From contig NW_003124893.1 of assembly GCF_000003605.2 (NCBI RefSeq), positions 151,341 to 196,997 of the forward strand: 45,657 nucleotides of DNA. Reading direction: 5' to 3'. Shown in pieces: positions 32,501 to 44,524 of the stretch. The notes under the pieces were generated by a model. That model was given only the letters and a program-made list of their open reading frames with translations, had not been told where the DNA came from and searched no databases. The stretch is from Saccoglossus kowalevskii. Lineage: Eukaryota; Hemichordata; Enteropneusta; Harrimaniidae. The first letter of the stretch is position 1; every line of letters begins with the position of its first letter. Position numbers and translations under genes: made by a program.

Positions 32501-35500
32501 AATGTGAAGTGATTTTGCTTTTTGTATGTGTTAATTGAATGGTTTCCATCCCTACGTATTCCAGTCAAATATGTTCAAAATGGGTAATCTTATTTACTAT
32601 GAGCGGAAAAGCAAGCCAACCAGCAGTATTGCAAAAAAATCCACCAACACTTTTTAGCAGATAAAATTTTTAACTGTGATATGGAAAATAATGAAACATA
32701 AATTAGAATGAATGAATGTGTAGAAATCTGATACACTTACAGTTCCTACAGTTAGACAACTTACAGTGAAAAATCTAAGAAAAATCCTCCCAGTGAAATT
32801 ACTGGAAAGTCCAACAATAAAACCATTATACAATTTAAAAAAATTTAAACGCATTGCATGGAAACAGATTAGGTTTACAGTTGATTTAGCATAGGGCTGT
32901 ATGGAAAAGATACAAGTTTTCCTCCCAAACGCCCTCTATAGTTCATTTTTCTATCCCACAATCCTTAGCAAAATCCATTATTGAGTTAAAACATTTCTTC
33001 TCTATAGCTCACTGTTTTGCAAACACAATAGCATTATTGATGTGTTAGGTGCAATTTTCAGTCCCGCTGCTACTTATTTTGACTTGTTTTATTTTCATAA
33101 CATGACTTGTGTTCATTCATGTGAAATGCTTTATTTTTAATTCACTGGAAATGAGTTTTCGTTACCAAATTTAACATCACCATGGTATGCAGGATCACAA
33201 CCAATATATCACTATACTTGTTTCTACTTTGCAGACCAGCTGATGGCATTCAAAAACCAGCTGACTCCACAGCTGATCTTATTAGATTAGGAGATACTCT
33301 TGAAAGTCACCCTTCACCAGCCAAATCACGAGGTGAGTTTTTACTCAGTGATTGTTGCTTTTAAACACAGTCCCTCAACAGGGACTGTGTTTTAAACACT
33401 GTGTTATGTCATTGAGAAGTGGTCCTAGAATTTTTGTTTATATTTGCACTCTGATATTGGTGTTCTATGAGTATGGTGGTGGTGAGCATTTTGCCTTCCC
33501 ATATGCCATCAAATATACCACTAACACGTAACAGTAAAAAAAAATACACTAAACCTGTCAACCTAGAGTCCAATTTTGACGTACTTGAAGAGTTAAACTT
33601 CATACTTACCATATGTAGAGCTCATTTAAGGATGAACGCACCATAAATATTCTTTATTTAATACTATTTACCTAAACCCTTTCACCACCAGACTTTCTCA
33701 CCCAAATTATTCTACACTTTTTTTCTTTTATTCTTCAATATATCTGTAAATGAACCCTAATTTTGGAGTCAACAGACAACATTTATGTCAGTTTTTGTCT
33801 CAATCTTTTGAAGTGCCGACTATTTTGTGAATTTGTGATGAAAAGAGGGAACTGGTGATCAAAAGGTTAATATTGTAATAGTGCTTTGAGTCTGGGAATT
33901 CATGTGCAATTCTAAAACTTACAATTGCTATGTCATTTCTCAGTTACAACAGAATGGTCTAGTAATAATGGGGGTATTTTAAAGTCAACGCTACCAGAAG
34001 AACCCAAACCGACAGGTGAGATTTTAAATACATCACATATACCAATATTTAATTTCCTTTGCAAACTATGATACTTACTAATAGAAGTTATCCCTGGTAG
34101 TTGCTAAGCCATGTAGTCCCGCTTTGTTTTAAATTTGTATATGCAGAACACCTCCCACTGATTATTTTGATCAACATATAATATGACAAAATCAGTTGGT
34201 ATGACAACAACAACAAATCCTGAGAAACACTAGCTATACTGTACTGAATGTCTTGGTGTCTAATCACCAAAACAGACATTTTCATTGTTGTAATCACAAT
34301 TTTTTTAATATTTAATGTAAATTTGTTATTTAAAAAAAAATACTTGCACTTTAATGATTGATTTGGAGTGATACATGTATGCCTCCCAACAACTGAATGT
34401 GTAAATTTTGTGTTATCAGGTTGCATAAATATTTGTGTTACTAATAAAAAATAAACAAAAATACAACTGTTGACGTCTGTTAAAATCTGTGGCTGTTATG
34501 CAGTACAAAATTAGCATACTGGTATTACTAATTGCACTAATTGTCAGTATCTTATAAAAATATTCAAGCTAGCATTTTTTTATTGGTTAAATCATTTCTA
34601 CATTTTAGCTACAGTTGCCGAAACAACCCAGGATCTGATACGCGACAGTGAGGAGTGGGTGAGAAAATTACAAGACCATCGGGAAAAATGGGGTTCATAC
34701 AGTCCTAGTAAATCATCTACAGTGACCGAATATAGCACCACATCATCACCATTAATGCACAGGAAAGGCAGGACACCTTATAGTCCAGCAAGGTCGTGTA
34801 CGACTGTGACGTCTGATAGTGTGTCATCCTCTCCTTTAACTGACCGAAATACAAGATATAGTAAGTTACTTTAATCTACTGTGAAATATTTTATTTTAGC
34901 TGGAATTAATTTTTGCTGAAAAGGCTTTTTAGGCGTTTTGTATGGAATTTATTGCCACTGATTTTTTAATGAGTTGAATGTGAAATATAGGAAATATTTT
35001 CAGCGAAAATAGGGAAAATAAATTCCAAGCAAAAATAAAGTATTCTACAGCATGCTATGTTTATTCTCAATGGTAAAGCATCTGCACATCATACAAAAAA
35101 CAAAATGCCAGTGATGATATTTTCAAATTGCAACAATCCTATACAATGTAAATAAATATCAATGTTTTCATACTCTGAGTGTGCAAAATTAGCGCAAAGT
35201 AGAGAAAATTAGCCAATCCTGTCTCACTCTGGGGGTCACTGTGCTTTCATCAACATGTAAAAGGCCCATAGACTTCTATAGCAAAGTAGAAAAGCGTGTA
35301 CAAAATTAGCACAAAGTCCAGAAAATTAGCCAATCGTGTCTTACCCACATATTTCACTGTCCTTTCATCAGCGTGTGAAAGTCCCATAGATTTCTATAGC
35401 AAAAAAAAGAAAAATGTAATACCAGTCCACAGTCATTTTTACATTGTTTATGGTAGAGCTAAACCTGATTTGACCTGGCATAAAACCATTCAGAAAATGG

Positions 35501-38500
35501 TAAAATCTTCAATTGTTATCATCCAAGAATAATCAAAAATCATGATAGACAATATTTGGTCTATTAAAAGGGTATATCCAAAAAAAGGTACATGTGTAAG
35601 CCAAAAGTGTTTGTATTGACTAGATTTTAAATATATTTTAACTTACCAGTAAGTCTTTCTTACCGGTATGCAATATCATGTGTTTTGAAGGTACACTTTT
35701 TATTAGATCAGTGTTCTGTATATAAACTGTTCATTTCTTTATAGATTTTGCCAGTACATCCAGACAATCTCCAATCACTAAAACCATATTGCCTTCAGTT
35801 GTTGCATCACCTGCAAAGAGTGTGACATTCAGCGATGCACCACCTGCAACAGTTGGTAAGTCAACCTCATTCCTTTAGGAAAAAATTAGAAAAAATATTT
35901 AATAAGTGATTATTTCCCTCTATGATTTGTGTGTTATTTACCACAAATCAGTAAAATTACACAGTGTACATACATGTACAATGCACACTAGGATATCAAT
36001 AATTTCTACATTTTGTCAGTGATGTTGATGTATTATACATGTCTATATTTTTTAACCAGATATATCTGAAAGTGTTGCTTCAAGTAGAACACCAGGAGCT
36101 CGGAGAAGGGTAAGGAGAAATTGTTATGCTTAAACTGTATTTACATTCATGAATCATGTCTAGTGAGTTCATATTGTGTACTAGCATGTTTAGCTCTCAG
36201 TAGATATATGGGTAGATGATATGATCAGAGTGTCTTAATCAATGAGTATGGCCCAGGTAAATTATTCATAGTACTGGTCAACTTACACATCAGTTAATAA
36301 TAATCGCAGAATTTTAGAGAAAACAAAAGAAAACAAGTTTCAAGAACAAACTGACCAAAAACATTATATTCTATTTTTACTTGACTCTATAAAGGCTATC
36401 TCTAATTTGAAATCTTACTCAATGTAAAAAAATAAAGGCTATGATATCTATCTTGCGCTGAATGATCTTACTTTCGTCTACGTAGACATTGATGTAATTT
36501 AGATTGTCAAGTGATAACAAATGTTACTGTCTTAACATCACATAATAAATTTTTGTTGCTTTATTGTATTACAGATTGATACTAATTTTGATCAAGCTCG
36601 AACAAGAAAAACAGCCTGGTCTGAACAGGCTGATGATGAACCCATGCCTGCCGAGCCATTGTTCCCGACAAGTACCACCTCACCAGAGAAACAGTGGCCA
36701 GAGGGTACAGGTGCTAGACCCAAACAGTTGAATGAGACGACAACACCAAGAAGCAGTGATGATAGATTGTCACGGCAACAAAAAGATAAGCCTGAAGGGA
36801 GGCCAGTAGTATCAGCTGAAAAAGATTTGTCAATATACAGTCGGAGAGTTGAAGATGCCACAAATCTTAGACAGAGGAAAGAAACACAGAGGAAACGAGA
36901 AAGACAAAGATCAAAGCCACGAGACATTGAACTTGACGTTTCACATCACAGTGATAGCGAAATTGATTATGGACAAGTTTGGAATATGTTGAAGCAACAC
37001 AGAGAGATGAGGTGGGTACAGATGGCAGTGTCATGTGTGTGTTGGTTAGTGTTCAGTTAACGCTTCTAAGAAACAGTTGACCACTAAACAACATTTTGGT
37101 TAAGGATAAGATGTTAACTAACCAATAAGGGGGAACGCATTGTGTGTTTTCCTATTGTCAGAGAGGTCTACCTACAAGATGTCATTCAATTTACAAGTAA
37201 ATCTACCTTTCAGCCTAATACATCAAAACCAATTGGAAAATTTTGATTATTATGAATGTGCCTTATTTTTTAGCTCCGCTGTCGACACGGAGCTGTTCAT
37301 ATTACTGATTGTCTGTCGTCGTCGGCGTCAACTTTACAATTTCAACTTCTCCTTCTCAGATTTGTTCATTTCATGTCAAAATCTCAGTTTCTCTATTTTT
37401 GGTGAATATTTTTGTCATTTTTGGTAAAAAGTGATATACGTATATAGGTACATGTACTATATGTGGACCTCTCTCAGATTTGTTCATTTCATGATGATAT
37501 CTTCAATTCTCTAATTTTGGTGAATATTTTTGACATTTTTGGTAAAAAGTGATATTTTGATATCTTGTAAAAAACCGCAAGTTTGATTACTTTGATGTTA
37601 CGTATATAGGTACTACATGTGGACCTCTCTCAGATTTGTTTATTTTGTAATGATATCTTTAATTCTCTAATTTTGGTGAATATTTTTGTCATTTTTGGTA
37701 AAAAGTGATATACGTATATACCGGTAGGTACTATATGTGGACCTCTCTCAGATTTGTTCATTTCATGATGATATCTGTAATTCTCTAATTTTGATGAATA
37801 TTTTTGTCAATTTTGGTAAAAAGTAATATTTTCGCAAGTCCGATTGCTTTGATACTATACATATTGTTCATTTTCTAATGATATCTTCAGTTCTTAATTG
37901 AAATGTGCATTGCTAACAGTGGCGCTATCTCAGCCGATAGGCTGCTTGTTTTCTAGTTGTTGTTGTTGTAAAAATGTGTTTTTATTATTTTCTCTAGGCC
38001 TGATCCTGATCCAGTTATTGTAGAGAATGAAGACTATATGGATGTGAGACCCAAATATGGTAGATCACCACCAAGGCGTCTACAACAAACTAACTTTGAA
38101 TCAGCACTAGATGCCGATGCTAAAGGTCCCATGGCTAATATCAGAAAACAGTTGAGAAAAGAAGACAAGAGAAAACAGTTGAGAACTGAGGTTAGTCTTT
38201 AATTGCGCTTAAAGCTGGCCATGTTGTGGTTTGGGACAATTGCCTTATAGTACATGTATCTGCTAGTTATGATGTGTTTGTGCTTGATTTCTTACTGTTC
38301 AAGTGTCCTAGAATTGTTCACAATGCTAGTGTCTAAAAAAATGGATACTCACATAACAAACTAGTTTTACAATTGGGAAATTGTATATTATTATTATTAT
38401 TATTATTATTAACCTGTTAGTACCCTCATTGAAGGTAAATTCCAGTCATCTCATGATACACAGTGATACAATGATTTTTTTTACATGTAAAGGAACTGAA

Positions 38501-41500
38501 GGTTTTAAAACTAAAAGCATTACCTAGCTTTCATAGCAAGAGTATTTTCAATATGTGTGATTTAATATTTATTGCAATATGTTTTTTTCTAATTCATGTA
38601 GGCAATGAAACATCTCTATGAAAGCCATCTACAAGACGTCAAATATGCACAGAAAAAGACACTGTCAGAAAAGAAAAAGAAATCCACTAACATGGTGAGT
38701 CCATGTACAAACATGATGTCATGATATTAAAATAGATTATAGGACAGGACTAAAATGCTACAGTAACTGTATTTGCTCTGTTAGTCACCCACGTGCTTAT
38801 GTAAATGACAGAGGTAAATTCATGAGTCAAAATAAATTGTATTTTAACTGTATACAATTATGCAATTTTTGGTTTATGTGTGGTTCTATTAGAGATGAGC
38901 TTTTAAGAACAAATACAGTATTGATGGTGCAGTTATTGCTGTATTAGAAATAACACTCTGTTGTCTGTTGTGCTGAATTCTCTCAATACATGGAGTACAT
39001 TTTGTATTGTAGCCAGTTTTATGTTTTCATATCTATTCATAATACATCATCACCATGCACCCACAGAGCCAAAGACATATATATAAGTAGCTGTTGTTGT
39101 ATTATTTGGAAAAGAGTGTGTGCGATGCAAATTTAATTGATTTAATCATTAATGCTCTGTAGATAATGTTATTTATGCATTTATGATGAGCTTTATGCGA
39201 AATCTTCTCTTTATTTTATTTTTACCCCTCTGCTGAAAATAGCGATAGTCAATTCCAAGATATCTACGTTATTCAACACATGTGTTGTTCATATTACAGG
39301 ATAATATTTACAAGTCTGTGCATAGAGGAGGACCTAAGGCATCCAAGTACAGACCTGAATCCAAATATAAAGGTAATGCTGACATAAAATATATGTGTAT
39401 AAAGTACCGTAGTGTCAAATGAACCAATGGGTCTTTATAGTCCGACCAAATGGTGTACTGTACCATTCAAAAATGATACCCAGCAGTTTTCTAGGTACTG
39501 AGTAAAAAAATGCTTTAATTAAAATTCTGGACTAGTGTATTTTTGGGGGGGGTGATCTACTCTCGCCTAGAGAAGGCCCAGGCTAAGTAAGTTACGCAGT
39601 CTTGTTTAGTTCAGTTATTAGTGCGCTATAGGTTAATGTAATCATAGTTTTTCTACAGATGATGAAATGTATTATGCAGGGTTCTAAGTTCAAAGATGTA
39701 TTCATGGAGGTGATTAACTGGATGCCCCACCTGAATATCTTGCTGACCTTCAATATAGTAAAAATAATTCATTCACAAAATGAGTCTTAAGGCATTTTTT
39801 TTTTAGAAATTTTAGCCTTGAAATTGTATTCTTTGAGGACAGTCTAGTGTATTACACTGCATTCAATTGTGTTGTGTCCTGCATAATATTATTGAACTTG
39901 ATCTATTGATACTTCATCTTACAAATTTATGTTCATGTTCATAGCAAGTGTAGTCAAGTCCAAGGTTCGTTCCAAGCCAGTAAGTGCTCCTACAACTCCA
40001 GTCAGTAAGAGACGTAGGAAGACATTAAAAGTGGGAAGTCCTGGTCAAGGAATTAAACCCAAAGGTCGACGTAAGTCAATAGGCAGTTGCATTGCGTTTT
40101 TGCAGTGGTGTACATTTATTATAAACAGTGATACAACTATACTTGCTATTTTAGTTTGTCAAATATATCACTTATATTGCTTTGAAAAAAGATTTCAACA
40201 TACAGAAGCATACAGCAAACCAGATTGATGATAGGTGACAGAAATTAACAGAGCTAACCTGTTATTTCATATACCCACTTAATTGTAGTGACAGTACAAG
40301 AAGATGATTTGTTACCAACCATGCTGCAAGAGTTCCCATTTCTTCATGTATCGCCGCAAACGGCTCATGACATGTGGAGGAAACAAATGAGACAGATTGA
40401 ACAACTTGCAAAAGCTGAGGAACATCACAAGAAAAAGACAAAAACACAGCTACAGGTACAGTGTAATTCTTTATTATGGAATTGATGGAGATGTATATAT
40501 AACTCATTCATTGTTCACTTATTTACTTTGACTGCTTGATCTTTATTCACTCACTGTTCACTATCCACTCACTACTTTTTCACTAATTTCTCACTATTCA
40601 CTTTAATACTTTGTACTTGCTTATTTCTCATTATTCACTCACACACTCACTTTCTCATTATTTGCTCACTTCTCATTCACTAGTTAATATTACTCACTGA
40701 CTACTTGTTTATTTAACACACACACACACTCACTCACTCCTTGCTCATTTATCACACTCTTTGACAACTCACTCAATATTCACTCACTCATTTAAAATGA
40801 CCAACTATACTATGATTGTATTATTTTCAATATTTTGAATATTATATATAGTTGGAAGAAGCTGGGAAGAGACAAGAAATTTTGATGAACATTATGAGGA
40901 AGGAGCTCGCACACAATCAACGAATGGTGAGTTCATACTTGATTGAGATATCACTATTTGTCTTAAGACATATTGGAAAATGATCATGTTCATGGCCACA
41001 TTTAATGACACAAATGTATATCATACTGTACATGATTTCTTTCACTATTTTGATATTTGGTGATATTCACTGGGTTTCAAACTCAGATTTCTAGTAACAT
41101 ATTGAGTTGTATTATAGTCAGAGAAAAGAGAGGCAGGTGTCCCACATTTAGCTTGATTTATTTGAAGGTGAATAAAATATTTGGACCTTTGTTTTTAAGT
41201 GTTCTTCTTACAGAGACAATACCAGTATAGAGTGAGTTTTGGTACACTGGGCACAAGACAATGAGTTTTGAAATGCAGTATGCTTGCTTTTCACTTACTT
41301 ATCTGAATGATTTGTTAAGCATGTAGCCAAGTTTATTACCAAACTTCTCAAAAGTCATTTTGCATTCTGGCTTTTCAACCCTTTGATATTTTAATCTGAC
41401 TTTGTTTAAACTCATTAATCAAATAATCAATTATTTTGTTAATACAAATGAGGACTTTTTAACCTCAGTGCGCACACATATACCTGTATCATAAACATGC

Positions 41501-44500
41501 CTGGACCAATCATGTTCAAAATTTACACATATCATACATCTAAGTATACATGATCTATTTCAAAATTGTGGAATGGTATCCATTTTAATATTAAAAATGC
41601 AACAAAATCAAGAATTTGTTCTATCCTGGACCAGTTTCCAGTCATACATGGACATACACATATTCAAACTTGGTACATGTATATATTTGGACATAATGCA
41701 ATCTTGTTTCACACTACTTTGCTTGTTTATTGATTGGATTCAAAACAGCCGACTGATAAACGTTTTGTAATAACAAATGTCGTTCCATATTTCTGACATT
41801 TGTTGATTGCAATCAAACTTCATACTAAGTTCTGATTCAAAATTGTTTGTATACCACTGTACAACAAGGACTGTGTCATGACATGACTTTTTAGTCCCCG
41901 TTTTCGGACTTCATCCGTCTGTGCGTTTGTGCGTCAGTCTGTCCAGAGCCATATTTCAGAATCCTGTAGACCGATTCTACTCATTCTTTGCATGTGCCTT
42001 GTACTTTATGTGGGACATATGCACATGCAGTGGTTTAGTGATTCGATTCAAAATGGCCGACTGGCAGCCATCTTGTTTTTTGAAAATGTTGTATTTTGGA
42101 CATGCTTTGTCTGTTGTCATTCAAACTTGGTACATACTAGTAGATTATATTATGATTAGGATACATGTCCATGATTGGATCAAAGATGGTCGACTGGCAG
42201 GCATCTTGTTTTTTTTTATGCGGTATCTTGGACGTGCTCTGTCAGTTTTCATTCAAATTTGGCACATACATGTACTTTATACATGTTAGGATGCATGTCC
42301 ATGACAATTTGTTTCAAAATCTGGTCAAGGATGGCCGATTGACAGCCATCTGACTTTTTGGCCTTACTACTATATTTCCACAATTTATGTACCATTTTCA
42401 TTCGTATTTGGCACATACATCATACATATTAGTGTATTTCATAATCAGATCAAAGATGGCTGAATAACTGCTGTTTTTATTTTTGGCCATAATACTACTA
42501 CATGGAACACGTGTTTTGATGTAAATAAACAATCTGTTGTATACGCCACTTGGAACTCAAGTTTCAAGGACACTTTCTCGACAACCCCTCCGCTTTAATA
42601 TGACAAGCAAAAAAGAGAACTTTCAAAAATTTTACGGGGACTGTGTCATTTTCAATGACTTGTTTATTTTTTCATCTGTAGTAACTCAGTATTTTGTTCT
42701 TTAACTTCTTGTCCTTTACATTAAATTTTTCACTTGTTTTGTGGTAGAGGGATATCAGAGACAGAGCAACACAGCAGCAGTTAGTTAAAACTCGAGTTAG
42801 AGAGAACAGACAAGCCACTGCTAGAGCTAGAAGATACTATGAAGATTTCCAACTCAGAATGAGGTCAAAGATGTTAAAGAGACGAACCAAAGAAGAACAG
42901 GTATGAATAACCTGCTCCAGTCTTTCTGTATATGTTTTCTGAATTGCCTAGTAATTGTTTTAATATTCAAAAAAATTGATTATTCTTGTCATCATTCACA
43001 GATCTTTAAAAAAGTATTTGAAGATGGTCTGGACATCCAGAAGAATCGTATCAAAGAACTTCGTAAATATGCCAGGGAAAAGAGAGAAGCACTTGCCAGA
43101 AGACAGCAAGATGAAATAGATTCTTTAGAAAACTAGTATCCTTTGGTTAATTACAAACTTTTTACCAGTGTTCCCTTCATGTGAAAAACTTCAAATTCAA
43201 AAATGAGAAATTATATTTATTTAGTCCAAAATTAAAAAAAAAATTATTACAGAAAAATACAGTATTACTATTTTGATGAGTGTGGCTTTTAGTGTTGTAG
43301 AGGCAATATAAAAGTTCTGGAATATTTGGTTTGCTGAGCTACCATGTGGGTAAAGGGGACAAATCAGCAGAATATGCGTTTCTAGGCAGATATTTTACTA
43401 TCACTATCAGCTTCATCCTTCTACCCAACATGACGAGTCTGTATTGCGGGCATCCACGTTACCTTTAACAGTTTACGAAATTTTTACATGGACAAAATAT
43501 ACATTATAACATTGTGGTATTTTTTTCATAAGATATCTCTAGGCAAACAACATACAAATGTGTACTTTCAACTTGTGGCAAACTGGCTCACAAACAGCTG
43601 ATTATAGTAACTGTGGAAACAGAGAACTCAAAACTCTTCTTTTGACATTTTAATTGTAGTTCAAGGTGGTATGAAGAATGATTCCAAGAAGACTGTCAAA
43701 TTCAAAAATAAACTTGTGACTAGAGCAAATTAGAGCAAGTGTTTTGTTCCTTAACCATATTTTCAGTTACCATGATCAGTTTGGTATGTTGTCAGAAACC
43801 ATTTCTAAAGAGCGATATGAACTTCAAGTTCGAGACAAGGCACAGTCAAATGTGAGTATTAAGTTTTCCACTCATCGTAGTTCCTGCCTTGTCCATTCCT
43901 CCTATTGCAATCAGTTCTATCCCAAATTATTACCAGCTTTAGCTGTGTACCAAACATGTTAATTTTATTATAATCATATTCATCCTAGTTGTCTTTGAAA
44001 GGCGAAATGAAAAACGATGTCTATGAATGAAACCACACAAATATCAAATCATTCTTGGCATGCACATGTACAGTATATAACTTAGCTGTTATCTTGATTT
44101 GCTTTCATAACATTACATCTTTATATTGTGTGGAGTAATCTTTCTAAATATGTCACATATTAGTAATATTATTTACAATACACATCTATATATGCCTTCA
44201 AGAAAATCAAGTGGTTTATCATGCTGACTTCTGTTCATCTTTTTTAGCAAAAAAAAACTGTTTCTATATATGTAATACTTGTAATATTCAACCATATAAT
44301 AGCAGCAATTGTGCATTGTAGTTATTCTCATGTGAAACAAATTGTATACTGTTTCCTAGGTGATGGAGCAGATGAAGAAAGAGTTGCGTCATAAGATGGA
44401 GAAAGAAATAACAGATCTTCAAGAGAACATGAATCGAGATGAGGATGCTGCTTATTTCAGACAACTAGAAGCAGACAGGATGAGACAAGATCTACAATTT

Positions 44501-44524
44501 GCAACATATAAAACAGCATACTAG
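29536..44524 (+). CDS. CEP95 (CCDC45), centrosomal protein of 95 kDa, complete
   Basis: CEP95 is a centrosome and spindle-pole protein of unknown biochemical role. Coding exons: 29536-29581, 30085-30210, 31519-31743, 32287-32422, 33235-33332, 33944-34015, 34609-34860, 35745-35855, 36060-36109, 36575-37011, 37998-38190, 38602-38694, 39300-39372, 39945-40070, 40289-40455, 40852-40926, 42748-42900, 43002-43135, 43767-43851, 44360-44524 (TAG). They sum to 2,817 nt, 938 aa (human about 820), with phase kept at all 19 joins. The N-terminal block ([10 protein letters not shown], then [18 protein letters not shown]) and the C-terminal block ([29 protein letters not shown]) are those of CEP95. The start ATG lies four bases inside an exon after an acceptor, so the 5' UTR is spliced. 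The intron before exon 20 of the coding set is U12-type, the others U2-type. Confidence 0.95.
29688..29719. repeat. Hairpin with 10-bp stem
   Basis: TATTAGAAGC (29688-29697) pairs with GCTTCTAATA (29710-29719) around a 12-base loop containing ACTAGT. It lies in CEP95 intron 2. No function is assigned. Confidence 0.5.
30386..30556. mobile_element. Short palindromic element with ATACTGTAAA ends and C15 run
   Basis: ATACTGTAAA at 30386 and TTTACAGTAT ending at 30556 are perfect 10-bp inverted ends, similar to those of the element at 4011-4212. Inside are TTTAGCTAA and TTTCGCTAA words and a run of 15 C (30404-30418), which may be a sequencing or slippage site. It lies in CEP95 intron 3. Confidence 0.55.
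30784..31289 (+). mobile_element. TTAA-type element with internal triplication
   Basis: The front part of the element (from TTTTCACCACCAGACTTTCT) is repeated three times at about 135-bp spacing (CACCACCAG at 30788, 30924, 31058). The third unit runs on into the normal tail, ending CTGGTGGTGAAATGCTTAA. The end inverted repeat is CTTTTCACCACCAG. It lies in CEP95 intron 3. Confidence 0.8.
33367..33388. mobile_element. Minimal transposon-end hairpin
   Basis: ACAGTCCCT, four bases CAAC, then AGGGACTGT: the same outer end as the element at 12739-14069, on both sides, with no body. The flanks CTTTTAAAC and GTTTTAAAC agree at 8 of 9 bases like a target duplication, although this word is itself nearly palindromic. 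It lies 34 nt into CEP95 intron 6. Confidence 0.5.
33672..33870 (+). mobile_element. TTAA-type short element, copy in CEP95 intron 6
   Basis: Starts CCCTTTCACCACCAG and ends GAACTGGTGATCAAAAGGTTAA. It is the shortest near-complete copy of the family, with AATGAACCCTAATTTTGGAG in the middle and the unrepeated structure. Confidence 0.7.
34877..35051. mobile_element. Palindromic element (MITE), second copy
   Basis: Diverged copy of 4011-4212: left TACTGTGAAATATTTTATTT then TAGCTGGAATTAATTTTTGC, right AAAGTATTCTACAG. It starts only 16 bp after the donor of CEP95 exon 34609-34860. Confidence 0.7.
35181..35401. repeat. 117-bp tandem duplication
   Basis: The unit from GTGCAAAATTAGCGCAAAGT at 35181 recurs at 35298 (GTACAAAATTAGCACAAAGT). 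Both contain GAAAATTAGCCAATC and CCATAGA.TTCTATAGC. It lies in CEP95 intron 8. Confidence 0.7.
37271..37950 (+). repeat. Hairpin-headed tandem-repeat element, copy 1
   Basis: The head TAGCTCCGCTGTCGACACGG then AGCT is followed by CTGTCGTCGTCGGCGTCAAC and a tandem array with units starting CAGATTTGTTCATTTC at 37357, 37475, 37631 and 37749 (spacing 118, 156, 118 bp). It fills most of CEP95 intron 11. A second copy starts at 45430. Confidence 0.7.
40500..40800. repeat. Degenerate CACTCA simple repeat
   Basis: A low-complexity stretch of CACTCA-, TTCACT- and CTCATT-like words, including ACACACACACTCACTCACTC at about 40719. It lies in CEP95 intron 16. It is probably an old decayed microsatellite. 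Confidence 0.6.
41450..42645 (+). repeat. Hairpin-headed repeat with AAGATGGC palindromes, two adjacent copies
   Basis: Copy one (about 41450-41882) starts GAGGACTTTTTAACCTCAGT and ends AAGGACTGTGTCATG. Copy two (41893-42645) starts AGTCCCCGTTTTCGGACTTC and ends TTACGGGGACTGTGTCAT. Copy two has four subunits at 125-145 bp spacing, with interrupted palindromes at 42049, 42181, 42326 and 42451 (for example AAATGGCCGACTGGCAGCCA then TCTTG). It lies in CEP95 intron 17. Confidence 0.7.
43136..43766 (+). other. U12-type (minor spliceosome) intron of CEP95
   Basis: The donor is GTATCCTTT (43136-43144). TTCCTTAAC at 43747-43755 is the full U12 branch-site consensus, about 12 nt before the acceptor TTTTCAG. 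There is no long polypyrimidine tract. The intron splits the first Tyr codon of SLENYYHDQF in phase 2. None of the other 18 introns between CEP95 coding exons shows a GTATCCTT donor. Confidence 0.88.

Larger units (their letters stand above)
32287..37011 (+). other. CEP95 low-complexity middle exons
   Basis: Seven exons encode residues about 133-517, rich in Ser, Thr, Pro and charged residues (for example [18 protein letters not shown] and [19 protein letters not shown]). It is probably disordered and a phosphorylation target. [15 protein letters not shown] is a short helical island. Exon 36575-37011, the longest, ends in a basic helix and [15 protein letters not shown]. Confidence 0.8.
37998..44524 (+). 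other. CEP95 C-terminal basic and coiled-coil exons
   Basis: Ten exons encode residues about 518-938. A Lys-rich linker ([28 protein letters not shown]) is followed by [12 protein letters not shown] and a long charged coiled coil from about residue 710 to the end ([53 protein letters not shown]). Coiled coils of this kind usually anchor centrosomal proteins. Confidence 0.8.

Noticed and set aside
36592-36927. 111-codon minus-strand frame
   Set aside because: Antisense shadow of the longest CEP95 exon, which is confirmed by phase and neighbours.
42903-43136. Stop codon TAG after DSLEN as the end of CEP95
   Set aside because: The TAG spans the splice junction of the U12-type intron; splicing gives SLENYYHDQF and continues for two more exons matching the family.
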